A stretch of 35,709 bases of DNA from IMG/VR virus record IMGVR_UViG_3300025313_000073, positions 1-35,709 of that record; one strand, written 5' to 3'. The translations under genes were made by a program, and so were the position numbers. The DNA is from a virus. The notes under the pieces were generated by a model that did not search any database, had not been told where the DNA came from, and worked only from the letters and a program-made list of their open reading frames with translations. Shown one piece after another: positions 28,485 through 35,709 of this stretch (its first letter is position 1; every line of letters begins with the position of its first letter).

Positions 28485-29663
28485 ATGGGTTCCTCAAATA
28501 TCTGGCGTCTCTTGCAAGCGGCTTGGTTGAATGGCGCGGAGCCGTTCCGTCTCTCAAGTTCGCAAAACCTAACTATTCGTCCTGTTGCTGACGACACCGG
28601 CAGTGTTAATTTCGGTGACGGGGCTACGGATATGGATGTCAAAATCTTTGTGGGCACCGCGACAGACTTTGCCCTCTTTGACGTGGGAAATGGCCAGCTC
28701 ACACTAGACAGCATGGAGCTAAACCTCGGCGATGACGATGAACTAGAGTTCGGAGATGCCACTGATGGTGATGTCAGGATTCGGTGGGATAACACGGACC
28801 TAGACATGTTAGCAGCCGCAGACGACACTGTGTTTAAGCTCGGTACGGGCACTAACAGTTTCGATGTATGGGTTTATGGAAACATTCCAACTAGTTATAT
28901 AGTTTTTGACGCATCGGCGGATGAGATTCAATTACGCGGCCCCATTCGCCCGCGCGGATTCAAGAACCTTGGTCGCAGGTTCGAGCTAGGTACACAATTT
29001 GCAACAGGCGGACTCCCCCAACTAAACAGCGGGATTGACACCTCTGCCGCCACCCACGCAGTTTCTAGTAGTGAGTTTGAAATTCTTGGCGTAAACGCCG
29101 TAAATACAAGTGTTACTAGAGCCATTGGTGGGGGCATACTTCTTACGACGGCCGGGGCCGATGGTGATGAAGTAATTCTCCTTCCACACCTGGACGCGGG
29201 CGTATCTCCATGGACGACCACTACCTGGCCCACAAGCCAGGAAGTAGACTGGGAATGTCATATTGCCACAAACGCAAACGTGTCAAACCAAATAATCTGG
29301 GCCGGCCTAAAGCTTACCAATGTCGAACCCATATCTACTGACAATGACGCTGTGTGGTTCAGGTACGAAAACGACGTGGCTAGTGGATCATGGCAAGCAG
29401 CCGCGTCTATTGCCACCGTGGACACAGTTACAAACTCCTCGGCGGCGGTTGCTGTCAATACAATCTATCATTTGAAAATTGTCATAGCATCTGACCGGAC
29501 TGCCCAAATGTATATTGACGGAGCCCTGATTAGAACGACGAACGCCCTAACGTCCACAAACCTAATTCCTTACATTGGAGTAGCTACGGACGGCGCAACG
29601 GCTGCAAAGTCTCTTCAAATTTTGGGTCAGTCCATCAGTCGAAATGTGGCGGTTGTTGCATAA
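28485..29663 (+). CDS. Fibre-family protein with LamG-like C-terminus
   Basis: This encodes 392 residues. The N-terminal motif S-N-I-W-R-L-L-Q-A-A-W and the following domain D-D-T-G-S-V-N-F-G-D-G, D-M-D-V-K-I-F-V-G-T, F-A-L-F-D-V-G-N recur in the proteins at 29832, 32123 and 32704. The C-terminal half is a separate concanavalin-like domain ending in Y-I-D-G-A-L-I-R-T. It is the largest member of the array and combines the shared base with a different tip, as in modular phage fibres. Confidence 0.65.
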   Translation: MGSSNIWRLLQAAWLNGAEPFRLSSSQNLTIRPVADDTGSVNFGDGATDMDVKIFVGTATDFALFDVGNGQLTLDSMELNLGDDDELEFGDATDGDVRIRWDNTDLDMLAAADDTVFKLGTGTNSFDVWVYGNIPTSYIVFDASADEIQLRGPIRPRGFKNLGRRFELGTQFATGGLPQLNSGIDTSAATHAVSSSEFEILGVNAVNTSVTRAIGGGILLTTAGADGDEVILLPHLDAGVSPWTTTTWPTSQEVDWECHIATNANVSNQIIWAGLKLTNVEPISTDNDAVWFRYENDVASGSWQAAASIATVDTVTNSSAAVAVNTIYHLKIVIASDRTAQMYIDGALIRTTNALTSTNLIPYIGVATDGATAAKSLQILGQSISRNVAVVA

Positions 29664-29676
29664 TTAAGGTATAGGC

Positions 29677-29772
29677 ATGAGTTCACAGAACGTACTCCGA
29701 CAACTACAGCAAGCCATAGAAACTGGGAGCTTTGGGCAACCACTAAGTCGAGTCGTGCCTGTAGTTACATAA
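29677..29772 (+). CDS. 31-residue protein resembling the fibre-family N-terminus
   Basis: This short frame begins MSSQNVLRQLQQAIETG, matching the N-terminal helix motif of its neighbours (S-D-R-N-V-L-R-R-L-Q-N-A-L in the next gene). It ends after 31 codons, where the others continue with the D-D-T-G domain. It is either a remnant of a duplicated gene or a small chaperone or anchor peptide. ATAGG precedes the start; the stop overlaps another ATG. Confidence 0.45.
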   Translation: MSSQNVLRQLQQAIETGSFGQPLSRVVPVVT

Positions 29773-29831
29773 TGAGAGAGCCAAAGTTATTGATACTATG
29801 GCGATCGCAACTTAGCCCAATGCTAAAATAT

Positions 29832-30632
29832 ATGAGTGACAGAAATGTGTTGCGGCGGTTACAGAATGCTTTAACACGAGGGGAGGCATTTTCTATCACC
29901 TCCGCACAGGCCCTAGTCATTAAACCTACATCGGACGATACCGGAGCGGTTCATTTTGGGACAGGTACGGAGGACCTGGATGTCAAAATCTTTGTTGGGG
30001 CAAATACAGACTTCGCCCTCTTTGACGTAGGCAATGGTCAACTGACCTTGGACTCGATGGAGCTCCAGATGGGAGACGCCGATAAGATAGAGTTCGGCGA
30101 TGGAGTTGACCTAACCATGGCCTGGGACGGCACAGACTTTGATGTATTAGCGGCCGCTGATGATTCGGTCATAAAATTTGGAAACGGCACAAACAGTTTT
30201 GATATTTGGCTATTTGGGCAAGCTTCTGGGGAATATTTATTGTGGGATGCCTCCGACAATAAGTTAATTTCCACTGGAAACGCTTTTGTAGCCAAAAAGG
30301 TAACAGCATTAACGTCCAATACCGTATTAAGCACGGCGCAAATGGGAGGCATTATTACCAACCGAGGAACTAGTGGAGCACTTAACCACACCCTCCCGGC
30401 AATCACTTCTCCATATTTAGGAGCATGGTTCCAATATTTTGGAGTAGCCGATCAAACTCAAACCTTCACGGCCGACCCAGCAGACACTTTGATAGCATTC
30501 AATGATGCGACAGCTGACTCGATCGCATTCTCTACGGCAGGGGAAAAGATTGGGGCGCACGCCACCTTTGTATGTGATGGGACGAGTTGGATTGTAGCTG
30601 ACGTAAAGGGTGCGGCCACCGTGGCCACGTAA
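29832..30632 (+). CDS. Fibre-family protein
   Basis: This encodes 266 residues from ATG 29832, chosen because the product then starts M-S-D-R-N-V-L-R-R-L-Q, aligned with relatives; ATG 29772 would add 20 unrelated residues. The base domain (D-D-T-G-A-V-H-F-G, D-L-D-V-K-I-F-V-G) is followed by the C-terminal domain shared with the proteins at 32123 and 32704. That domain carries I-T-N-R-G, L-N-H-T-L-P, Q-T-F-T-A-D-P-A-D-T-L-I and F-V-C-D-G-T-S-W. No clear ribosome site is seen, so translation may depend on the upstream frame. Confidence 0.6.
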   Translation: MSDRNVLRRLQNALTRGEAFSITSAQALVIKPTSDDTGAVHFGTGTEDLDVKIFVGANTDFALFDVGNGQLTLDSMELQMGDADKIEFGDGVDLTMAWDGTDFDVLAAADDSVIKFGNGTNSFDIWLFGQASGEYLLWDASDNKLISTGNAFVAKKVTALTSNTVLSTAQMGGIITNRGTSGALNHTLPAITSPYLGAWFQYFGVADQTQTFTADPADTLIAFNDATADSIAFSTAGEKIGAHATFVCDGTSWIVADVKGAATVAT

Positions 30633-30642
30633 TAGGAATCAT

Positions 30643-31059
30643 ATGGACATACGACCACTAGAGGGCAACCACGAAGCTCAGCTCAAGACAGCCCTGAGAC
30701 TTCAAGATCACGAGCCGCTTCCTCCAGAGATCGTCGAACGGTACTGGGAATTGTCCAGGACATTCCGGCGGCTAGGAGAGGTAATTCGTGGTCCAGACTT
30801 GGCGTGGCTAGTCGTACTGGCGGGCCGCCCGATCCCAAAACCCCCAACCACCATCCTAAACTCAATCAAAAACGGACAACTCGCAAAGGGTGACCGGGTA
30901 CTAGGACTGTGGAGAGACGAATGGAAGTTCGGAAGATATATCAAGCAGCGCGGGAAGAAAGTGGTTGTAATACTCGACGAGGGTCCACCTGAAGAGCGAG
31001 AATTATCAGCACTAGAGGTGAGAATACCAGACATAAATGAGCTTGCCGTTGTAAGCTAA
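30643..31059 (+). CDS. Hypothetical protein
   Basis: This encodes 138 residues from ATG 30643, with ATAGGAAT upstream; the earlier in-frame start at 30610 lies within the previous gene. The N-terminal half is helical (E-I-V-E-R-Y-W-E-L-S-R-T-F-R-R-L). The C-terminal half looks like a small beta barrel (K-G-D-R-V-L-G-L-W-R-D-E-W-K-F-G-R-Y, K-V-V-V-I-L-D), similar to Tudor or SH3-like folds. It is followed by a strong terminator. Its role is unknown. Confidence 0.55.
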   Translation: MDIRPLEGNHEAQLKTALRLQDHEPLPPEIVERYWELSRTFRRLGEVIRGPDLAWLVVLAGRPIPKPPTTILNSIKNGQLAKGDRVLGLWRDEWKFGRYIKQRGKKVVVILDEGPPEERELSALEVRIPDINELAVVS

Positions 31060-31080
31060 TAGTTTACAACGTGGTTATAT

Positions 31081-31113
31081 AAGGCTTCGGGCGCATGTGG
31101 CCGAAGCCTTTTT
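31081..31113 (+). terminator. Rho-independent terminator
   Basis: AAGGCTTCGG and CCGAAGCCTT pair perfectly over ten bases around a ten-base loop and run into TTTTT. This is the clearest terminator in the window and closes the transcription unit before the HNH gene. Confidence 0.85.
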
Positions 31114-31125
31114 CATAGGCGTAAA

Positions 31126-31719
31126 ATGAATACATCAGTATACATAGATGAAGTAGGGAAAAAATACGGACAATTGCTGGTTACCGCACGACATAAAAAT
31201 AAAGATAGTGGAAGTGCTACTTGTCTATGTTTATGTGATTGTGGTATCATTGTACCCGTAGCTGGTTACGCCTTACGATATGGCCATATTAAAAGTTGTG
31301 GCTGCTTAAGAAAAAATGGAAATTTGGGGGCACCTAGAAAAGGATTAGGAGAAGCGTCAAAAAACACTACCTACAGGAATATGCAACGTAAGGCCAAACA
31401 TAAAAAAAGAACCTGGGCTATAGATTTTGACCAATTTTGCACTTTTACACAACTACCGTGTTATTACTGTGGATCGTCTCCAGAAAATATAACACGTAAT
31501 TTTAGAGGAACGGGAGATTACATATATAATGGATTAGATAGAGTTAATAACGCAGAGGGTTATACTCTAGAAAACATAGTTCCTTGTTGTAAAAAATGCA
31601 ACTTTGCCAAACGTACCATGGATGTCCTCGAATTCAAAACCTGGATAAAAACAGCTCACGACCACCTATTTAAACTCCAGGTTAGTCATACAAGATTTGC
31701 AGGTGTACCATTGCAGTAA
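31126..31719 (+). CDS. HNH endonuclease, probably a homing nuclease
   Basis: This encodes 197 residues. The N-terminus has the zinc module common in phage HNH/AP2 nucleases (G-Q-L-L-V-T-A-R; C-L-C-D-C-G; Y-G-H-I-K-S-C-G-C at 52-60). The nuclease core is C112-x-x-C115, G-L-D-R-V-N-N-A-E-G-Y-T (136-147) and C155-x-x-C158-N159. The gene is clearly more AT-rich than its neighbours and lies alone between a terminator and fibre genes, which points to insertion as a selfish element. Confidence 0.8.
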   Translation: MNTSVYIDEVGKKYGQLLVTARHKNKDSGSATCLCLCDCGIIVPVAGYALRYGHIKSCGCLRKNGNLGAPRKGLGEASKNTTYRNMQRKAKHKKRTWAIDFDQFCTFTQLPCYYCGSSPENITRNFRGTGDYIYNGLDRVNNAEGYTLENIVPCCKKCNFAKRTMDVLEFKTWIKTAHDHLFKLQVSHTRFAGVPLQ

Positions 31720-31742
31720 CCATTCAACATTATTCTAGAGCC

Positions 31743-32120
31743 GTGGTCAGAGTCGACGGCGTGACCTATCAGGTGGGGAGTCTGGAGACTCCGATATCCG
31801 TGACGGCGACTAACGAGATAGTCTATCAGCGCGTGTTCTCCATCTCCAATAGTGCCAACGCAACCGTTTACGATGATACTTTAGGGAATTTCGACTACCT
31901 TTGGGTAGCTTCCGATTTCAATACCCGATTGCTTTGCACGAATGTTAATAGCGTCGCATTAAATTTTCAGTTACTTGGTACTGGCACATCAGGTAGTTAC
32001 GGGGTTCCCTTCGTTTTGGGGCTCGATCTCAGCACCAATTCGTCGGTCACAATTAACACGTTGCAGGTCTTCAACGACAGCGGTAGCACGGCGAACATCT
32101 TGGTCTTAGCATTGGATTAG
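31743..32120 (+). CDS. Small structural protein, possibly lacking its original start
   Basis: This encodes 125 residues from GTG 31743, but the frame is open back to 31686 and reads H-Y-S-R-A-V-V-R-V-D-G-V, which looks like real protein, with no ATG and no ribosome site. The body is strand-rich (V-Y-Q-R-V-F-S-I-S-N-S; F-D-Y-L-W-V-A-S-D-F), like small virion decoration or baseplate-type proteins. The HNH gene ends inside this frame, so its insertion may have replaced the true 5' end. Confidence 0.5.
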   Translation: MVRVDGVTYQVGSLETPISVTATNEIVYQRVFSISNSANATVYDDTLGNFDYLWVASDFNTRLLCTNVNSVALNFQLLGTGTSGSYGVPFVLGLDLSTNSSVTINTLQVFNDSGSTANILVLALD

Positions 32121-32122
32121 TT

Positions 32123-32680
32123 ATGGTCTTTGCTACAATTCCATCAGGCGCTACGACTCGAATTCAATACAATACGGCAGATATAAACGTATTGCCCGAT
32201 GTAGACGATACTGGTACAGTCAGCATAGGTAACGGAATTGCCGATATAGACTTCAAAATTTACTTAGGGACTACCGCCGATTTCGTGTTGTTTGATGTAG
32301 GTAACACAAAAGTGACTCCTTCGGGGGCGTCTTTCTTAGCGGCAAAGGTTTCCGCTTTGACTACAAATACTACCCTGAGTGCTACACATTTTGGTGGAAT
32401 AATCACAAATCGAGGAGCCGCAGGGGCCTTGAATCACACTCTTCCTACGGCTACCGCGGCGCTAAGCGGTGCGTGGTTTGAATACTGGGGGTTTGCTAAT
32501 CAAAACCAAACCTTCACAGCAGGGCCAGCAGACTCGTTAGTGATACTGAACGACTCCGCTTCCGATTCAGTTTCGTTCTCCTCGAATAACCAGAAAATTG
32601 GTGCGAGTGCCAAGTTTGTCTGTGATGGTACTAATTGGTATGTAGCTATCCTTCAAGGAAATGGTACGACAACTACTTAA
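32123..32680 (+). CDS. Fibre-family protein
   Basis: This encodes 185 residues. It has the shared base (V-L-P-D-V-D-D-T-G-T-V-S-I-G, D-I-D-F-K-I-Y-L-G-T, F-V-L-F-D-V-G-N) and the shared C-terminal domain (I-I-T-N-R-G-A-A-G-A-L-N-H-T-L-P, N-Q-T-F-T-A, F-V-C-D-G-T-N-W), without the N-terminal N-V-L-R helix. It is very close in sequence to the protein encoded next to it, so the pair arose by tandem duplication. Confidence 0.65.
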   Translation: MVFATIPSGATTRIQYNTADINVLPDVDDTGTVSIGNGIADIDFKIYLGTTADFVLFDVGNTKVTPSGASFLAAKVSALTTNTTLSATHFGGIITNRGAAGALNHTLPTATAALSGAWFEYWGFANQNQTFTAGPADSLVILNDSASDSVSFSSNNQKIGASAKFVCDGTNWYVAILQGNGTTTT

Positions 32681-32703
32681 TACAATTTTCACGGATTTCA
32701 TAT

Positions 32704-33261
32704 ATGCCATACCTTACCGGCGCTAGTGTTGGAAATGTGGGCTTTTTTTTCGATGGAGATAATGTAAACATACTGCCCACAACAGATGATGCGGGGACAA
32801 TAAGCATTGGGGACGGCGCTCTAGATATAGACTTAAAAGTCTTCATGGGAACCACAGCAGATTACACACTAGTTGATATCAGCGCAGCTACCATAACCCT
32901 GGTGGGCGCGGTAACCGCGCCCCATAAGGTAAATGCTCTAACCACCAATACAGTATTGTCCAACACACACTTTAACGGGGTAATCACCAACCGTGGAGCT
33001 GCTGGAGCCCTTAACCACACAATTCCAAACGCCAATGCCGCCTTAGCAGGTATGTGGTTTGAATACAGGGGTGTGGCGGATCAGAATCAAACTTTTACTG
33101 CCGCCACTGCCGACACCCTCATAACCCTAAACGATGCAACTTCAGATTCAATTGCCTGGTCTACTGCGTTAAGCCGGATAGGGTCCCACGGGGTCTTCTT
33201 TTGTGATGGAACAAATTGGTTCGCAACCTCTCTGTCTGGCGTAGCCACCATAGCGACATAG
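32704..33261 (+). CDS. Fibre-family protein, tandem paralogue
   Basis: This encodes 185 residues from ATG 32704. The same two domains as in the preceding gene occur in order: N-I-L-P-T-T-D-D-A-G-T-I-S-I-G, D-I-D-L-K-V-F-M-G-T, then V-I-T-N-R-G-A-A-G-A-L-N-H-T-I-P and F-F-C-D-G-T-N-W. The upstream extension to 32635 overlaps the previous gene and is not supported. Divergence from the neighbour is spread evenly, which argues for an old duplication that stayed functional. Confidence 0.65.
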   Translation: MPYLTGASVGNVGFFFDGDNVNILPTTDDAGTISIGDGALDIDLKVFMGTTADYTLVDISAATITLVGAVTAPHKVNALTTNTVLSNTHFNGVITNRGAAGALNHTIPNANAALAGMWFEYRGVADQNQTFTAATADTLITLNDATSDSIAWSTALSRIGSHGVFFCDGTNWFATSLSGVATIAT

Positions 33262-33265
33262 CACC

Positions 33266-33982
33266 ATGGCCGAATCCTCAATCTCCGTAGCATTCGCAGA
33301 CATTCAAAGCGAGATCGCACATTACTTAGGGTGGGATAGAACGGCTTCCAGCTGGACCACCAATAACAATACCGACTTTGCCTTGCTCATAGAACGCGGA
33401 TTACGAATGTTCTACTTTCCGGTAATCTCCGAGGAGCAACCCGTATACGAGTGGTCGTTCCTTCAGATTGAAGGCACCATTACGTTGGCCACATCTGACG
33501 TAGATTACGACTTGCCTGACGATTGTAGCGGTACGGTCCTTGACAATAGTGTTACCCATGCGGTCGGGTCCACCCGCCGGCCGCTTTTGAAAATCTCCGA
33601 GGCAGCGTGGCGGAAGGTGCGATCTATGGATGATCTAACGGGGACGACCAAGTATTACGCGGTGCGCAATAAGGCGCAAGCAGCAAATACGGGACAGCGC
33701 TTTGAGCTCCTGATCTACCCAACGCCAACATCCACCCAAAATACCCAAGTGATAACTTACCGGTACGTCACAATTCCAAATGTCATTTCCGCAACTAATA
33801 TCTATCCGGCCGGCGGTGGACGGCACTCAGAGACTATCCTGGCGGCAATGCTCGCGGCGGCAGAAGAAAAACAGGATGATGATCCGAACGGACCATACAA
33901 GCAGAAATTCAAAGAGTTACTGATGAGCTCAATCCGATCGGATATGCAACTTAAGGATAACAACAGGGGAGGCGAAACTTAA
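33266..33982 (+). CDS. Adaptor / tail tubular protein A-like (copy 2)
   Basis: This encodes 238 residues. The plan matches the protein at 19178: an N-terminal helix (A-F-A-D-I-Q-S-E-I-A-H-Y-L-G), L-L-I-E-R-G-L-R-M-F-Y-F-P, Y-E-W-S-F-L, D-Y-D-L-P-D-D, F-E-L-L-I-Y-P-T-P, and a C-terminal helix with A-M-L-A-A-A-E-E-K. This is the layout of head-completion adaptors of short-tailed phages. Which of the two copies joins the portal cannot be decided by eye. Confidence 0.6.
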   Translation: MAESSISVAFADIQSEIAHYLGWDRTASSWTTNNNTDFALLIERGLRMFYFPVISEEQPVYEWSFLQIEGTITLATSDVDYDLPDDCSGTVLDNSVTHAVGSTRRPLLKISEAAWRKVRSMDDLTGTTKYYAVRNKAQAANTGQRFELLIYPTPTSTQNTQVITYRYVTIPNVISATNIYPAGGGRHSETILAAMLAAAEEKQDDDPNGPYKQKFKELLMSSIRSDMQLKDNNRGGET

Positions 33983-34641
33983 TGGCACAAGCTAATCCAT
34001 ATTTGTCTAGAATACTTAAACTCCAAGAAAACCTTCGACAACAAACCTTGGCACCAGGGGAGGCTAGATATACAGACATACTAGGCCAGTACAAAACCTT
34101 AGCCGGCACCACCTCCAGTGCCCTCGGGCAAGTGCCTGGCATGTACCAGAACCTAGCAGACGCCTACGGGCGCCGCGCTGAGGACTTTCGTGGAGATATA
34201 GAGGGCGGGGGCGCCATACAGCGAGAGGAGCTGGCTAGACGAGAACAACAACAACTTGGGGAGCTAAATGCAAGACAAGGTGGTCTGGCCGGATCTTATG
34301 TGGCGGGCCTATCCAGAGGTATACGCAGCGATGCGGCCTTTAATCAAATGCGTCTAGAAGAATCTCTACGCCAACAGCGCCTTGGATATCTCTCCAAACT
34401 CACTGGAGAACAACTCGCAGCCCAGGGAATGGTCCCACAAGCGACGGCACAAACCGCTTTGCAACAAATGCAAGTGGGAGAAAGACCGTTACAATTCGAA
34501 GCGAGCAAACAGGACCAAGGGTTTGGATCGCAATATACACAAACTTACGGCAAGTTGGCGGACCTCCTAGGCCAACAGGCCAATATTGGAACCGGAGGTC
34601 TTTATAAACCATACGGAACCGTATCCAGTCTTAGGCAATAA
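33982..34641 (+). CDS. Gln/Ala-rich helical protein, possibly internal virion protein
   Basis: This encodes 219 residues, coupled to the adaptor by TAATG. It is almost wholly helical with many Gln, Arg and Leu (R-I-L-K-L-Q-E-N-L-R-Q-Q; R-R-E-Q-Q-Q-L-G-E-L-N-A-R-Q-G-G-L), and small Gly-rich breaks. This composition is common in injected internal proteins of short-tailed phages. No enzyme motif, such as a transglycosylase or amidase site, is visible. Confidence 0.5.
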   Translation: MAQANPYLSRILKLQENLRQQTLAPGEARYTDILGQYKTLAGTTSSALGQVPGMYQNLADAYGRRAEDFRGDIEGGGAIQREELARREQQQLGELNARQGGLAGSYVAGLSRGIRSDAAFNQMRLEESLRQQRLGYLSKLTGEQLAAQGMVPQATAQTALQQMQVGERPLQFEASKQDQGFGSQYTQTYGKLADLLGQQANIGTGGLYKPYGTVSSLRQ

Positions 34642-34643
34642 TC

Positions 34644-35279
34644 ATGGCCTTTCCATTAACCAAAGGTTACAAATCAACCGTTGGTCAAGTACCAGGAATG
34701 TCCTTACTAGCAAGGGCCTTTATGGGACCGCCTGGCCCAAGGCCTATCAATTGGGACCGGGCTGGCCAGGGTTCCCAACAACAGGCGCAACCCAGTCCCC
34801 AGTTAACTGGCTTAGGGGGCGCTCCGTCTCTAGATTCTTACCAACAGTCACAAGGCCGGCCGCAATTGCGATCCCAACCACAAGGTGCAGCCCCAACTAC
34901 AACCCTGACTGGCATTGCTCCGGTCGAAGGGGGTACCCCCCCACCTACCATGGGGTCTTTGGGTTCTTTATCCGGCCCTGGTGTTACGATGCCCCAGGTC
35001 AGTATTGGTGGAGTAGGCACGGGGGGTGACGGCTCTACTGATGGAAGTAGTGGCGGTGTAGTGGGCAGTGGCGGTGGAGTGGGCAGTGGGGGAGGAGGGG
35101 GCATATCCTATGACCCAGCTGTCGTTGCACGCATTAAAGCCGAATCTGCGGAGAGAATGCTGCGGAGTCAATTAGACTTGCAGTCAGCCAGGGATGCACA
35201 AGCACAGAGGAATTTAGAACACCAATTTCGATGGGGAGCCGGTGGAGGAAGTGGAAAGCGTGGCGGATTCCCCCAATGA
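34644..35279 (+). CDS. Gly/Pro/Gln-rich virion-type protein
   Basis: This encodes 211 residues. The first 25 residues repeat a phrase from the preceding protein (V-G-Q-V-P-G-M versus L-G-Q-V-P-G-M). Long disordered Pro/Gln and Gly/Ser runs follow (G-S-G-G-G-V-G-S-G-G-G-G-G), then a short helix (R-I-K-A-E-S-A-E-R-M-L-R-S-Q) and a basic Gly-rich tail. The last 15-20 codons coincide with the point where composition changes, so the true C-terminus may be lost or replaced. Confidence 0.5.
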   Translation: MAFPLTKGYKSTVGQVPGMSLLARAFMGPPGPRPINWDRAGQGSQQQAQPSPQLTGLGGAPSLDSYQQSQGRPQLRSQPQGAAPTTTLTGIAPVEGGTPPPTMGSLGSLSGPGVTMPQVSIGGVGTGGDGSTDGSSGGVVGSGGGVGSGGGGGISYDPAVVARIKAESAERMLRSQLDLQSARDAQAQRNLEHQFRWGAGGGSGKRGGFPQ

Positions 35280-35709
35280 AGCCGCCTGGGAGCCCGAAGC
35301 GCCGATTGAATCGCCCGTGGCCGAGAGTGAAGTCGAGCCGATCGTTTCGGACCTCGACAGCCGCGAGTGGCCGACCTGGATCGCCGATGAGCCTCCAGGA
35401 GCCACCGACACAATCGTTACCTGGCTGGACAGCCAGGGACGCAAGCCGGCCCGGCCCACGCGGCAGGAAGTCCCGGATTGGATGTCGGACATCCCGGCGG
35501 CACCTGAAGAGCCGAGTCCTCTCGCCCCGGCGACCGGCCTTGAAGCCTCCAAGGAAGTGACCCCTGCCCGCGGTATCGGGCGCAAGCCACTTGAGAAGCC
35601 CTCCGTTCCCGCCGGGACCACGTCCGGACCTGGCGCTCCAGGCTGGCTGGCCGCAGTGGCCGAAGCTGCCGCCCGCGAGGAGACCACACCCGAGCCGGCG
35701 GCGCCGCCA
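35218..35709 (+). CDS. GC-rich open frame running off the right end (partial; non-phage-like)
   Basis: The frame is open from 35218 to the last base (164 codons) with strong GC at third positions, unlike the phage genes. The product is Pro/Glu/Ala-rich and contains W-P-T-W-I, V-P-D-W-M-S-D-I and P-G-W-L-A-A-V, spaced like the P-D-W-L motifs I associate with large Chloroflexota proteins. It overlaps the end of the phage gene in another frame, so the junction lies somewhere in 35220-35281. It has no start codon of its own and is the middle of a gene, consistent with host flank or a chimeric join. Confidence 0.5.

Noticed and set aside
35214-35687. Minus-strand frame of 157 codons at the right end
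   Set aside because: GC-rich DNA gives long frames on both strands; the plus-strand frame has natural acidic composition and P-D-W-type motifs, the minus frame is Ser/Gly/Arg-rich.

Overview
The window is almost entirely the genome, or most of it, of a short-tailed (podovirus-like) double-stranded DNA phage. Its recognisable virion set is a terminase large subunit, portal, scaffold-like protein, major capsid protein, two adaptor-like (gp11-type) tail proteins, a nozzle-like (gp12-type) tail protein and many fibre proteins. There is no tape-measure or sheath gene and no tail-tube gene of the long-tailed kind. It also carries a family A DNA polymerase, two sigma-like factors and a tyrosine recombinase, so a temperate or formerly temperate life is possible. 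Genes are packed with ATGA, TAATG and 14-base overlaps and mostly canonical Shine-Dalgarno sites. The few visible promoters are of the bacterial sigma-70 type.

Layout. Bases 1-27 look like the start of a GC-rich gene with a zinc ribbon, read leftward. Bases 180-1619 hold three minus-strand genes, the largest of the DUF932 family, with two copies of a hairpin repeat between them. Bases 1620-2464 are a control region with operator-like palindromes and a near-consensus promoter that starts a strongly structured RNA (about 2226-2377). Bases 2465-6022 are a run of small genes for secreted, membrane or zinc-binding proteins, including a collagen-like protein. Bases 6009-10685 hold a helix-turn-helix protein, a DNA polymerase split by a frameshift, two sigma-like factors and small hypothetical genes. 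Bases 10693-11623 hold a minus-strand catalytic-domain integrase and a tRNA-like cloverleaf. Bases 11624-18038 are the packaging module, with an endonuclease VII-type gene between a coiled-coil protein and the terminase. Bases 18051-24716 encode LamG-type fibres, an adaptor and a nozzle protein. Bases 24772-27425 hold the scaffold, capsid and small basic proteins. Bases 27547-33261 hold an array of related fibre or decoration proteins interrupted by an AT-rich HNH gene. Bases 33266-35279 hold a second adaptor and two Gln/Gly-rich virion-type proteins.

From about 35220-35280 to the right end the composition becomes GC-rich. An open frame there carries P-D-W-(L/M)-like and G-W-L-like motifs that remind me of Chloroflexota proteins. 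With the zinc-ribbon start at the left end, this suggests host flanks or an assembly chimera. A Chloroflexota host is a weak inference.

I found no helicase, primase, endolysin or lysogeny repressor. These may be too diverged, on missing sequence, or supplied by the host. The most unusual element is the structured RNA at 2226-2377: a 21-bp closing stem just after the transcription start encloses four tightly packed hairpins, and it buries a Shine-Dalgarno site in front of a 19-codon open frame.
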